Assembly: GCA_964035575.1 (NCBI GenBank) | Contig: OZ037924.1 | Coordinates: forward strand, 1-64,000 | Direction of reading: 5' to 3' | DNA: 64,000 nt | From: Rhynchopus sp. YZ270_cl-10 | Lineage: Eukaryota; Euglenozoa; Diplonemea; Diplonemida; Diplonemidae | Part shown: positions 43,046 to 54,399 of the stretch, in pieces | Position numbering within the stretch: position 1 is the stretch's first letter | Layout: each line of letters begins with the position of its first letter | Translations under genes and position numbers: made by a program | Notes under the pieces: generated by a model | What the model saw: the letters and a program-made list of their open reading frames with translations, nothing else | What the model was told of the DNA's origin: nothing | Database searches by the model: none

Positions 43046-43460
43046 CCCCCCCCCCCCCCCCTCTGTACACGGTTGTACAGGGGCTGGGCCGAAGAAAAAT
43101 TTTTCCAACCAATTTTTGCCCACAAAAAATCGAAAAAAAAAATTTTTTTTTTCGATTCTCCTGTGTCTGTGCGTGCTGTGATGGGGTCATTTCGCGCTCA
43201 GAAATGAGTATTTTTGACCCAAAATACATGTGTCAGTTTTGGACTGAAAATTTCAAAAATCGTGTAAAAACTGACACATGTATTTTGGGTCAAAAATACT
43301 CATTTCTGAGCGCGAAATGACCCCATCACAGCACGCACAGACACAGGAGAATCGAAAAAAAAAATTTTTTTTTTCGATTTTTTGTGGGCAAAAATTGGTC
43401 GGAAAAATTTTTCTTCGGCCCACCCCCTGTATAACCGTGTACAGAGGTGGGGGGGGGGGG
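43046..43460. repeat. Foldback element 1, ~190-bp arms with poly-C/poly-G ends
   Basis: Arms 43046-43239 and 43267-43460 are nearly perfect reverse complements around a ~27-base loop. The outer ends are C16 on the left and G13 on the right. Overlapping ORFs on both strands are mirror artefacts. Confidence 0.92.
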
Positions 43461-44085
43461 GTAGGGGATACGACTCCAGCCATTTTGGCTGGGACCAAAC
43501 GCACGGAAAATTCATTTGGCATTATCTGGCCATCTCCAAGGCAACTGCGGGTGAAAAACACCCTCAGAGTGGGTCACAGGGGGCCTGTGGGTCGAAAAAC
43601 GACCCAGAAGCCACCCCAGAATACAAAAAAATGGAAAAAAATAGTGAAAAAACGGCTTTTTTCACGTTTTGGCCACTTTGGGCAAAATAGCGATTTTTCG
43701 AGAAAAAAATCAAAAACCGGGATATTTTTTGACATCACAAAGCCTCCTTTGGCACAAATATACCCCAAAAGTGGCCTGTGAGTCCATTCCAACCTGTTTT
43801 GGACATATTTGACACTTTTGGAAGTGTTTTTTTGGTGTTTTTAGGTCAAAAAAATGCCCAAGACGTCCCCAAGACATCCCCAAGACACTTTGCACACCCC
43901 CTGTTACGGTCATATTTTTTTCGTTTTTTTGCCTGAAACCCCCAAAATACCCCTCCCGGACCCCACATAGTCCCGAATATCCATCACACACCCACTCAGA
44001 GTGAGTAGAAGCACCCCAAAAAAAATATTTTTTAAAGCCCTAAAATTGTGCTTCAGTTTCGGCAGCATCCATGTTGAAGTTGAAG
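43461..44085. mobile_element. Half copy of foldback element 2
   Basis: Begins TAGGGGATACGACTCCAGCC directly after the poly-G and matches 58578-59200 almost base for base, ending at gttgaagttgaagggg. The second arm is missing and replaced by foldback element 3. Confidence 0.88.
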
Positions 44086-44876
44086 GGGCGGTCATATCCT
44101 GTATTAAAAGTGTGAGAAAATGACATTTTTCAAAATGTTGTCAAAAGCGATTCTAAGGTAAAAAAAAGTAGAAAATCCACCCCACAGGCCCAAAAAAATG
44201 TGGTGTGCCCCGTTTTCCACCCTTTTTGTGCCTCTCAGGGGCCCAAATCACAGTTTTTTAAAAATTGCCTACATGTGGTACCTGAGTGCCCCCTTGGTTT
44301 GCCCTTCAGGTTGACTATGAAACAGAAAACACCCCAATATGGCCCAGAACATAGAGCAAAGGGTATATTTCACCCCCAAAACCCCACAGGAGACCCACAG
44401 AACCGTTACTGGGGTGTTTCGTGACACCTGTTGGGGCTCAAACCTCATAAAACCTGAAACACCGGTCAGGCAGTGAAAATAGGCCAAAATAGGCCAAAAT
44501 AGCCTGAAAATGGCCTAAAAACGCCCATATATTATTTCAAACACCCAGAAAGTTGCAGAAACCCGATTCCAGGGTGGTCCTGGGCACCTGTGGGGGCGCA
44601 TGCCCCATAAAACATCAAAAAAACGGTGTGGAACCGGTGTGGGAGGGTGTTTTTGCAAATTGCCCACAAATAGCCTGCCTCAGGTACCACTGGTAGGCAA
44701 TTTTTTAAAAACCGCGATTTGGGTACCTGAGAGGCACAAAAAGGGTGGAAAGCGGGGCACACCACATTTTTTTGGGCCTGTGGGGTGGATTTTCTTGGTT
44801 TTTACCCTTTTTGTGGGGTTTTCGGGCATTTTTGAAAAATGTCATTTTCTCACATAGATATGACCCCCCCTAGCCC
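44086..44876. mobile_element. Foldback element 3, imperfect ~200-bp arms
   Basis: The left part (TCATATCCTG...GTGAGAAAATGACATTTTTC, then CCACCCCACAGGCCC) recurs as its reverse complement up to 44876. It ends ATATGACCCCCCCTA next to a C run. The middle (about 44300-44650) is not paired. No transposase ORF. Confidence 0.8.
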
Positions 44877-44879
44877 CCC

Positions 44880-45215
44880 CCCTTTCCTTTCCCCTTCCTT
44901 TTGTTAATATTTTTGGTTGGCTGCTGGCTAGGACGGGTCTACCCCAGCGACGGCCCTTAGCCCTTGGACGAGGCTCTGAGGGTAGAGGGCAGTCTCGGAG
45001 TAAGACCTGTCTAAGAGCCAGGCCAGTGGCATCAGGAGCCATTGGGCCACTTTTATAGATTGTGCAGTAGAGTAGAGTTTGTACAGAACTCTTGTCCTTT
45101 GAGTTCCTTTTTTCACTCCTTTAGTTTTTCATTTTTACCTTGTGAAGGTCAATTTCAATTTTTCATTTTTCAAAACCACCACAGGTAAGCACGAGACCCA
45201 CCATTGTTGTTGTTG
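44880..45215. other. Non-coding stretch
   Basis: C- and T-rich at the left, then unremarkable sequence. The small ORFs have no supporting feature. I see no gene. Confidence 0.5.
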
Positions 45216-45230
45216 ATTTGGTGACGGGCT

Positions 45231-45394
45231 AAAAAACCTGTCGTTCTTGTGACACTTCCATGGAAACGTGATGACACTTTTTTTTCAGGTGGTTTTTTTT
45301 GTAAGCACCTCACGCACTGGGCAGGTGGTCCGCTATTCGCTCCCCACGGGGCGCTCGCGTGCGCGCTTCGCGCGCCCGCTCGCGGTAACGTGTA
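45231..45394 (-). ncRNA. Candidate RNA gene behind an orphan snRNA-type element, copy 1
   Basis: CTGGGAAGCATGCCA at 45434-45448 is identical over 15 bases to the proximal element of SL copy 3. At SL spacing it predicts a minus-strand start near 45394. The sequence then begins ACGTTACCGCGAGCGG, forms a GCGCGC-GAA-GCGCGC hairpin and an AGGTG...CACCT stem, and reaches GGTTTTTT at 45231-45236. No known RNA family recognised. Confidence 0.4.
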
Positions 45395-46151
45395 CAAAAA
45401 AACTCTAGGGTGACTTTTTTGCACTATTGTGTGCTGGGAAGCATGCCACAAGTGTCATGTTTTTACAAGGTAAAAATGACCAAAAAAGCTGATTTTTGGC
45501 CTAATGCCACATGTCATTTGGCAGTCCAATTTCTGAACACGACTGAAAAAAAATTTTTTTTTGGGCCTCAATACCCCCAAACAACACGTTAAGCCCAAAA
45601 AATTCACTTTTGGATGAGCAACTATTTATTTAAAAAAATCGATTTTTTGGTCAAATCCCCTCTGGTGGTGAGGGGGTGTGTGTGTGTGTGTGTGGGTGTG
45701 TGTGTGTGTGGGTGTGTAGTGTGTGTGGTGTGGGTGGCGCACATCTCTATAGTAAAGACTAAAAAACTAAGGTTTTTTAGGATTTTGTTGATTTTGTTGT
45801 GCGTTATTGTTGCTTTCCCCTTTGGGTGTCAGTCAGTCGGGTCAGGTCACACTTACAGAAGTTCTCAAAAATTTTCACCAAAAAGAAAACTACTAAAAAG
45901 AGTATGGAACTTCCTTTGTATTTGTTTGTGTGTTACAGAGGAAACGGCTCACTCAATCCCCTCCTTCTCCTCCCCTCCCCTCCCCAAGACAAAGCAAAAT
46001 AAAACTACACCGGTAGACAGAGCAACCCTCCCGTCCCATCCCCTCCCCTTTTCCTTTTGGGAACAATTGCACTCACATACGACCCTTTTGCTTATTTGCA
46101 GGGAAGTGTTGGTTGTAGTTGTCCCACATGCTTTCTATTTGGTGACGGGCT

Positions 46152-46324
46152 AAAAAACCTGTCGTTCTTGTGTGACACTTCCATGGAAACGTGATGAGGA
46201 CCACACTTTTTTTACAGGTGGTTTTTTTTTGTATGCACCTCACGCACTGGGCAGGTGGTCCGCTATTCGCTTCCCACGGGGCGCTCGCGTGCGCGCTTCG
46301 CGCGCCCGCTCGCGGTAACGTGTA
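46152..46324 (-). ncRNA. Candidate RNA gene behind an orphan snRNA-type element, copy 2
   Basis: Duplicate of the previous candidate. Element at 46364-46378, T-run at 46152-46157. The GC-rich core is preserved while the A/T-rich part varies. Confidence 0.4.
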
Positions 46325-46720
46325 CAAAAAAACTCTATGGTCACTTTTTTGCACTATTGTGTGCTGGGAAGCATGCCACAAGTGTCATGTTTTACAAGGT
46401 AAAAATGACCGAAAAAGCTGATTTTTGGCCGAATGCCACATGTCATTTGGCAGTCCATTTTTTGAACAGGACTGTCTTAAATTTTTTTTTTGGGCCTCAA
46501 TACCCCCAAACAACACGTTAAGCCCAAAAAATTCACTTTTGGATGAGCAACTATTTATTTAAAAAAATCGATTTTTTGGTCAAATCCCCTCTGGATGGTG
46601 AGGGGGTGTGTGGGTGGGTGTGTGGGTGGGTGGTGTGGGTGTGGGTTTGCGGGTGTGTGGTGTGGGTGGCGCACATCTCTATAGTAAAGACTAAAAAACT
46701 AAGGTTTTTTAGGATTTTAG

Positions 46721-47012
46721 TGCCACTAACTGTGTTTTCAGGCACTGTCTTGCCAGTACAATAGTAAAGTGCCCTTGTCTGGACATCTAGCTGTTTACAT
46801 ACTCGCTTGACTAGTAAGTACCCCCTCTGTCACTGGATGTAGATAAAAAAAGCGAGCCTAGGGCTAAGTTGAACAACACCAAAATAAAAAAAAAAAATAA
46901 TAAATAAAAATGTCGAATAAAAGGCCTAGAGGAAGTAGCTAAAGACAGACAGACAGAGGGCGAGACAGTAGGACATAAATGACCTTCCAGAACTCTTCCC
47001 AATACATACCAA
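46721..47012. other. Non-coding left flank of the octamer array
   Basis: On the minus strand this lies beyond the satellite and includes T-rich tracts and CTGTCTGTCTTTAG, a possible intron end. No convincing exon follows. Confidence 0.4.
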
Positions 47013-49584
47013 GCTAAGGAGCTAAGGAGCTAAGGAGCTAAGGAGCTAAGGAGCTAAGGAGCTAAGGAGCTAAGGAGCTAAGGAGCTAAGGAGCTAAGGA
47101 GCTAAGGAGCTAAGGAGCTAAGGAGCTAAGGAGCTAAGGAGCTAAGGAGCTAAGGAGCTAAGGAGCTAAGGAGCTAAGGAGCTAAGGAGCTAAGGAGCTA
47201 AGGAGCTAAGGAGCTAAGGAGCTAAGGAGCTAAGGAGCTAAGGAGCTAAGGAGCTAAGGAGCTAAGGAGCTAAGGAGCTAAGGAGCTAAGGAGCTAAGGA
47301 GCTAAGGAGCTAAGGAGCTAAGGAGCTAAGGAGCTAAGGAGCTAAGGAGCTAAGGAGCTAAGGAGCTAAGGAGCTAAGGAGCTAAGGAGCTAAGGAGCTA
47401 AGGAGCTAAGGAGCTAAGGAGCTAAGGAGCTAAGGAGCTAAGGAGCTAAGGAGCTAAGGAGCTAAGGAGCTAAGGAGCTAAGGAGCTAAGGAGCTAAGGA
47501 GCTAAGGAGCTAAGGAGCTAAGGAGCTAAGGAGCTAAGGAGCTAAGGAGCTAAGGAGCTAAGGAGCTAAGGAGCTAAGGAGCTAAGGAGCTAAGGAGCTA
47601 AGGAGCTAAGGAGCTAAGGAGCTAAGGAGCTAAGGAGCTAAGGAGCTAAGGAGCTAAGGAGCTAAGGAGCTAAGGAGCTAAGGAGCTAAGGAGCTAAGGA
47701 GCTAAGGAGCTAAGGAGCTAAGGAGCTAAGGAGCTAAGGAGCTAAGGAGCTAAGGAGCTAAGGAGCTAAGGAGCTAAGGAGCTAAGGAGCTAAGGAGCTA
47801 AGGAGCTAAGGAGCTAAGGAGCTAAGGAGCTAAGGAGCTAAGGAGCTAAGGAGCTAAGGAGCTAAGGAGCTAAGGAGCTAAGGAGCTAAGGAGCTAAGGA
47901 GCTAAGGAGCTAAGGAGCTAAGGAGCTAAGGAGCTAAGGAGCTAAGGAGCTAAGGAGCTAAGGAGCTAAGGAGCTAAGGAGCTAAGGAGCTAAGGAGCTA
48001 AGGAGCTAAGGAGCTAAGGAGCTAAGGAGCTAAGGAGCTAAGGAGCTAAGGAGCTAAGGAGCTAAGGAGCTAAGGAGCTAAGGAGCTAAGGAGCTAAGGA
48101 GCTAAGGAGCTAAGGAGCTAAGGAGCTAAGGAGCTAAGGAGCTAAGGAGCTAAGGAGCTAAGGAGCTAAGGAGCTAAGGAGCTAAGGAGCTAAGGAGCTA
48201 AGGAGCTAAGGAGCTAAGGAGCTAAGGAGCTAAGGAGCTAAGGAGCTAAGGAGCTAAGGAGCTAAGGAGCTAAGGAGCTAAGGAGCTAAGGAGCTAAGGA
48301 GCTAAGGAGCTAAGGAGCTAAGGAGCTAAGGAGCTAAGGAGCTAAGGAGCTAAGGAGCTAAGGAGCTAAGGAGCTAAGGAGCTAAGGAGCTAAGGAGCTA
48401 AGGAGCTAAGGAGCTAAGGAGCTAAGGAGCTAAGGAGCTAAGGAGCTAAGGAGCTAAGGAGCTAAGGAGCTAAGGAGCTAAGGAGCTAAGGAGCTAAGGA
48501 GCTAAGGAGCTAAGGAGCTAAGGAGCTAAGGAGCTAAGGAGCTAAGGAGCTAAGGAGCTAAGGAGCTAAGGAGCTAAGGAGCTAAGGAGCTAAGGAGCTA
48601 AGGAGCTAAGGAGCTAAGGAGCTAAGGAGCTAAGGAGCTAAGGAGCTAAGGAGCTAAGGAGCTAAGGAGCTAAGGAGCTAAGGAGCTAAGGAGCTAAGGA
48701 GCTAAGGAGCTAAGGAGCTAAGGAGCTAAGGAGCTAAGGAGCTAAGGAGCTAAGGAGCTAAGGAGCTAAGGAGCTAAGGAGCTAAGGAGCTAAGGAGCTA
48801 AGGAGCTAAGGAGCTAAGGAGCTAAGGAGCTAAGGAGCTAAGGAGCTAAGGAGCTAAGGAGCTAAGGAGCTAAGGAGCTAAGGAGCTAAGGAGCTAAGGA
48901 GCTAAGGAGCTAAGGAGCTAAGGAGCTAAGGAGCTAAGGAGCTAAGGAGCTAAGGAGCTAAGGAGCTAAGGAGCTAAGGAGCTAAGGAGCTAAGGAGCTA
49001 AGGAGCTAAGGAGCTAAGGAGCTAAGGAGCTAAGGAGCTAAGGAGCTAAGGAGCTAAGGAGCTAAGGAGCTAAGGAGCTAAGGAGCTAAGGAGCTAAGGA
49101 GCTAAGGAGCTAAGGAGCTAAGGAGCTAAGGAGCTAAGGAGCTAAGGAGCTAAGGAGCTAAGGAGCTAAGGAGCTAAGGAGCTAAGGAGCTAAGGAGCTA
49201 AGGAGCTAAGGAGCTAAGGAGCTAAGGAGCTAAGGAGCTAAGGAGCTAAGGAGCTAAGGAGCTAAGGAGCTAAGGAGCTAAGGAGCTAAGGAGCTAAGGA
49301 GCTAAGGAGCTAAGGAGCTAAGGAGCTAAGGAGCTAAGGAGCTAAGGAGCTAAGGAGCTAAGGAGCTAAGGAGCTAAGGAGCTAAGGAGCTAAGGAGCTA
49401 AGGAGCTAAGGAGCTAAGGAGCTAAGGAGCTAAGGAGCTAAGGAGCTAAGGAGCTAAGGAGCTAAGGAGCTAAGGAGCTAAGGAGCTAAGGAGCTAAGGA
49501 GCTAAGGAGCTAAGGAGCTAAGGAGCTAAGGAGCTAAGGAGCTAAGGAGCTAAGGAGCTAAGGAGCTAAGGAGCTAAGGAGCTA
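47013..49584. repeat. (GCTAAGGA)n 8-bp satellite, about 321 copies
   Basis: I saw no variant in the 2,572 bp. On the minus strand (TCCTTAGC) it begins straight after an exon-like end GCCAAG|GTAGCT, so the array may sit in an intron of the gene at 49586-50025. Like the left satellite it has an 8-bp period, with a different sequence. Confidence 0.97.
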
Positions 49585-49585
49585 C

Positions 49586-50025
49586 CTTGGCACACTCCAT
49601 CACGAGCGGGAAGAGCCACACCACCTTCACACGCTCGTCCTCGCTCGCAATGTTGGAAACTGGCTGGATGAAGTCCTTCATGAGCTCAGGTATCTCCTCC
49701 GGGAAGAACTTCAGGCTGTCGTATACACCCACTTTGGTGTAGATCGCCATGTGCTTGTTGACCTCCTCGCGGGCAAGAGGCGCAGGTCATGCTCGCCCAT
49801 CTTCGTCAGCATCTTCTCGATCAGGTATGGCAGGTACGCAGGCATCGCGGGTTGAACACTGTGGAAAGCAAGTGTCGTACCTTCAGCTCCTCCTTGAGCT
49901 CGGTGAGGCGTTCGAACCGTTTGACTATTTCTTCGTCACCCGGAAGCCGGTGTCTTGTTGTCGTATTCGCTGCGAGCCTTCTTCGTAATATCGTCGATCT
50001 GCAAGATACCGCCATCATCAGACAT
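49586..50025 (-). pseudogene. 5' part of an unidentified gene with three frame shifts
   Basis: Starts ATG at 50025 (MSDDGGILQIDDITKKARSE). It continues in other frames as DEEIVKRFERLTELKEELK, then AMPAYLPYLIEKMLTKMGEH, then EEVNKHMAIYTKVGVYDSLK and a well-behaved acidic/hydrophobic segment up to VVWLFPLVMECAK. Each switch needs one base added or removed, near 49938, 49850 and 49778. These sites are in or near short homopolymers, so sequencing error is as likely as decay. The end at GCCAAG|GTAGCT looks like a donor site. A helical-repeat protein is possible; family not recognised. Confidence 0.5.
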
Positions 50026-50029
50026 ACTT

Positions 50030-52465
50030 GGGGGAGGGAGGGGGGGTGTGAGATAGGGAGACATGTGTTTATCTTGTGGTGTACAGTAGGTTGATGAGAG
50101 GAGGCTTCGGGGCCGTTCATTGGATGCAGGCATTGGTTCTCTGCAGGTTATAAATATCAAGCGAGGGGCTCTAACAGAAGGTGTGAGTCCTCGAAGACCT
50201 TCTTGTTTGGAAAGACAGGCTTGTTGCTGTACTTATTACCAGGTTTATGGGTTTGCTGAGAGGGGAGAGACAGTTAGACAGGACAACGTGGCTATTATTT
50301 TTTTTTTTTTTCCAGTTTTACTTTGAAAGACACAGATTTGGCAAGTGCAAAAAGAGAAAATCTGGGGAAAACTTGTTGGAATTGGCGAGTTGGAATGGAA
50401 CTGCAAATATTTCATCGAATTTCCGGCAAACCGCCTACAAGGGGGAAAAAGAAAAGGTGGGTAAAGAGGTCCGAAGTGCGGGTACATATGCGAAGTACTA
50501 TCAGTGTTGCGGAACACTCGAAGGCTTCAGGTCAGTTACCTAGCTCTGGTCGCCCTTTTTCCATTCATTCCAGAATCAGAAACCGCTATTAAGATAACAG
50601 TATCCACGTAGGACTTGAGATGCAAAAAAAGACAGGCAAACACCAGGGTGGGTATGAAATGGAAAGGAACAAATAGTGATGCTGAAAGGTAGTACCACCA
50701 GTGTGGTAAAAACGACCGGCCTTAATCACGAATGATCACAAAAAGAAAAAAATAAAAATGAAGTTGACCAAACGAAAGACAAGGCCCAAACAGCACCACA
50801 CACCCACAAAGTCCACTACCACGACACATTGAATGCAGCACCTTCCTGAAGAACAGGACACCTTGGTACATAACATGAAACGAAAGCGTCGGGGTTGGCT
50901 TAACGAACGAGAAATGGCAAGACAAGGGAGAAAGCAAACGAGAGACGCTTCTTTCTGAAGGGTGGTGAAATATAAATAAAAAAACGTGAAAGATGAAGGG
51001 GCCCCAAGGGCACAACACATCTTAAAAATATAAACAAGAAAAAATGGAAGAGAGAAAAAAAAAGGGGGGTTCGTCGGGAGCCAAAAAGCTACCCCAAAAG
51101 AGTTTAGAAAGCTCTTCTAGGCGGCCCTTTGGCGTGGATCTCTCAATGAGAACACCCATCTCCCTTCTGAGGATTGAAGTGTAAAAAAAACTTCACACGG
51201 CTAGGCTAACTAACGCTTATTTATTTTTTTTGGAATTACGTCAAACGCGGTTGCACACGTTTCACTTATGGTTGTCCCTCTTGAAAAAGAGTACACGAGA
51301 AGCCTCATCCCGATAATGGGTAAGTCTTCACTCAACTAGGGTTATTTTCTTAAAAAAAAATTTGCAAGAAGTAGACAAAATTGACTGGTCAATAGCAACG
51401 GGTTAAGACCGCTCACTTCACTCAGGAATGTACCACAAAAAAGTGAGCTCAAAAAACAAAAAACAAAAAAAATCCAAAAAGATGGTGCCTTTTTGACAAA
51501 GACAAACATCCTCGACACAAGCATATGTCCTTAATGAAAATACGTCTACTTTTTTGGTCTCCTAATAACATTATATCACAAAACCACACAAAACCAACAC
51601 AAATATGTAACACTCAAGCACGCTCCCCGCCCCTTGAGACTCTGAACGTCGTTATTTCAGAGTGCGTCGCGACCCACTCTGGGTTCCCCTACCTCCTTTG
51701 GATGGGGGGACTCTGTAGAACAAAGTGCTTTCATAAATAGTAGTTCCAGTTGTTGCAGGCACCTCCGACTGACTCGCGTAGCCATCCGGATGAAAGCACG
51801 AGGTAATAAAAGGATGACACCAGCTAAACAGTATTAGAGGAGCTGCGGCAGAGTGAACGACTTACGTCGACCAAGGGGGATAAAATTAAAACAATCAAAA
51901 AGAAAAAAAAGTTTAGAAGATGACCCAAAGCCTCTCGTGCTTTAGTCACCTTGAAAGAAAATGCAGACACCATTAGGGCACAGAAAGAAAGAGAAAAAAC
52001 CTTGATGGACGTAGGACTCTCGTGCCTACTCCACCAAGGGGAAAAGAAGGGAAAGTTATAGAAAATATGAATGAATGCGCCTCACAGCCTAAGGGCAGTC
52101 CAAAAATAGGAGGTTAAGTTTCCCTACGGAGGAATCGTCACTTTGTACGACACCCTTGTGTGGGGCAAAAAACAAATTGAAACCGCACTCTTTTTTCCTT
52201 TTGGTGTTTTGCTTTACCCACAAAACAATAAAGACAAAAGGGAGAGGTTGTGGTGTGAGAGCCACACCTCAACCTGTCGGTGAAATGTGGCTCTACTCCA
52301 ACCCACCCCAGAATAGAAAAAGAGAGTTGGGGTACGGTGTTCAATTTCCTTTTAGCATTGCATGTAATCATAAAAAAAAAATATGTATAAAAACACAAGG
52401 AAAGGGCGTTTCGAGGAAGAACCAGTTGCGCCCCTTCCGGGGAAAAATAGCTATTTATTCGTCTG
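50030..52465. other. Gene-poor region
   Basis: A/T homopolymer-rich sequence with only short ORFs lacking codon structure or domains. A T14 run lies at about 50298. I see no supported gene. Confidence 0.5.
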
Positions 52466-52640
52466 AGGAAATATTCACTTTTCCTCACACGAGTGTACCT
52501 TTCAGAAACGAGTGGCATTTTACCCCACGAGCGAAGCGAGTGGGGTAATAGACTTTATCTCACTAGCGAAGCGAGTGGGATAAAGTCAGCCACGAGTTTC
52601 TGAAAGGGCACGAGTGGAGGGAAAGTGAATATTTCACCAG
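52466..52640. repeat. Inverted repeat with twin CGAAGCGAGTGGG hairpins
   Basis: Outer arms AAATATTCACTTTTCC...CAGAAACGAGTGGC and the reverse complement at 52590-52637 enclose two similar hairpins (CCCCAC-GAGCGAAGCGA-GTGGGG and ATCTCAC-TAGCGAAGC-GAGTGGGAT). No coding potential. Confidence 0.8.
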
Positions 52641-53340
52641 AATATTTTTTTTTTTTTGAGAGAAAAAAAACAAAGAAAAACCAGATGATCATGTGGCAGG
52701 AAAAACTTGCCCAAAATATAGGAGAGGGAGGAGAGAAGCGGGGGCACAATGTCAAGAAAAAAGAAAAACATTAAGTGTCGGACCTTACAAAATAAAAAAA
52801 ACCTTTGTCTGAGCAAGAAACGTTCTATACATGCATAGGGCGTTATATCGTGATCCAACGTTGTTGGGTTTTTGATATTTCTTTAGCATTTGGTTTTGGC
52901 CTTTCTCTAATGGGGTTTTTTGCCTCATACACTTTAGACCCCTAAAGAATTGTACCAGGTTTTCAAAAAATAATTGACTAAAAACAGCGTTTGCAATTTT
53001 TGAAAAACTGGTCTCCAAAAAAAAAAAAAAAATTGGTGGGGTTTCTGGGTTATGTGGCCAGAAAACTCCATAAGAAAGGCAAAAATCAAACACCGTAAAT
53101 AACAAAATGGTTCGTTACAACGATATCATTTGATATAACGCCGGATGTATGCTATATCTGTTGTATTCGACAATCGTCCAAGAACCCACCTGGGCGGGAC
53201 CTTGGATCTTTTTTTCTTTTTTTTTGAGGCGATGTAGAGGTAACAAGCGTTATATAGGTTACCGGTAATTTGTGGAGATAAAAGAAAAATCTGATTCCTC
53301 CGTATTTTTGGCACAAAGTCTCGCCACTCCAGGCAAAACG
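52641..53340. other. Gene-poor region
   Basis: A/T-rich sequence with poly-A and poly-T tracts. ATATAACGCC at 53136 is echoed in reverse as GGCGTTATATCG near 52839. No gene supported. Confidence 0.5.
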
Positions 53341-53600
53341 TTTTTTTTTTTATCATTTTATTGACAAAGCATTGTCTAACTGCAAAACAGATGCTTTCCC
53401 GACCCTCTTAAAGGGTGTAGCGCGCAGAGAAAAGAGACAACTCTGACTTGTTTCACTTTTGTTGTATCGACAATCACCCACCCGAGAGGTGGGTTCTATT
53501 CGGGGGGTAGGATGCATACAGACAGCACACCTCATCCCTCAGAGTGTGGCAGAGATTGGTACCTCTGGTCTGACGGGGGAAAAAATTTTTTTTTACGTAC
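53341..53600 (-). mobile_element. Possible short retroelement tail related to the LINE 3' UTR
   Basis: ACAGACAGCACACCTC...CCTCAG.GTGTGGCAG at 53518-53551 matches the LINE 3' UTR (37341-37374), and the resemblance weakly continues to CTGACG. A T12 run at 53341-53352 lies at nearly the same distance as the LINE tail does. The sequence between differs, so this is a shared 3' module rather than a clear truncated copy. Confidence 0.35.
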
Positions 53601-53908
53601 TACTAACACTGCATACAGTTGGCACCACCCAAGAAACTGACATGCAACAACCCCATGTGACCTCCGCGTTTGGAGAATCGCACGAAGAACTACAAACCAA
53701 AACAGAACACACCTACGAAGCTGCTTGCCTCACTCGGCAGAGCAGAAGAACAGGATTTGAACCAAAAAAAATAAAAAAACAAATAAAAAATGGAGACAGG
53801 TAAAAAACGCAAGAGAACAACGAGACATCTCTAATCTGCCAAGAAAAAGATATGGCAAATACGCTCACTAAACAAAAAACATCCACATTTGCGCAAAAAC
53901 TCGCACAA

Positions 53909-54301
53909 CTACAAAATGTAATTATTTCTGACGGGAGACATCAGAACGTGTGTACGGGCGAGGACCACCATCAGGGTCCACTGCATGTTGACCACTGTAG
54001 TTGCGGTCGTGGCTGCCCACTCAGCGAGAACGGAGCTGAGGAGGGGTTTCCAGACGATGCGTTCGGGGAGGGTGACGTGCACCTCGTCGCCGTTGGAGAG
54101 GCCGCACGCCGCCACGGGCACGTCGTTGTCCTCGAAGACGTCGTCACTGCTCGGGTCGTACAGGCACACCTCTATTGACGGGCACGACGCAGGGTACAGC
54201 GCAGGGCGTGCAATGTTCTTCAAATCCCCTACCGTGCAGTCGACCTCTATTTCCGTCACGTACGTCAGCCCTGTTGCAGTGCATACGAAGCACACTTCCA
54301 T
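53909..54301 (-). CDS. Short protein, possible ubiquitin-like fold
   Basis: 130 residues from ATG 54301. Residues 1-80 (MEVCFVCTATGL...IEVDCTVGDLKNI...GLSNGDEVHVTLPE) have the spacing of a beta-grasp domain: two strands, a TVxDLK helix start, and a late GDEVHV strand. The tail beyond about 95 is less protein-like and the real end may lie past an unseen intron. Upstream on the minus strand is a long CCT/TC tract (about 54329-54385) ending in AACAACAG at 54322, a fitting SL acceptor. Family uncertain. Confidence 0.5.
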   Translation of the reverse strand: MEVCFVCTATGLTYVTEIEVDCTVGDLKNIARPALYPASCPSIEVCLYDPSSDDVFEDNDVPVAACGLSNGDEVHVTLPERIVWKPLLSSVLAEWAATTATTVVNMQWTLMVVLARTHVLMSPVRNNYIL

Positions 54302-54399
54302 GTGGATCTTTTTGTAGAAATCTGTTGTTCATGTGTGGAAGGAAGAGAGGAGGAGGAGGAGGAGGAGGAGGAGGAGGGGGGAGGAGAGAGCTTGGATAC

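Larger units (their letters stand above)
45216..46720. repeat. Direct duplication, two copies ~0.92 kb apart
   Basis: 45219-45765 recurs at 46141-46700 with small indels. Each copy holds a GC-rich core (CGCGTGCGCGCTTCGCGCGC), an snRNA-type promoter element, an ATCGATTTTTTGG segment and a (TG)n/TGGG run (45672-45735 and 46603-46665). They are separated by ~370 bp of unique sequence. Confidence 0.88.

Noticed and set aside
43253-43781. Overlapping ORFs around foldback 1, similar on both strands
   Set aside because: Mirror images caused by the palindrome.
47013-49584. CRISPR-like array
   Set aside because: Pure 8-bp repeat with no spacers, in a eukaryotic setting.
53715-53765. tRNA or SINE-like A/B boxes (CGGCAGAGCAG, GGATTTGAACC)
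   Set aside because: The two box-like motifs are in opposite orientation and no cloverleaf forms.
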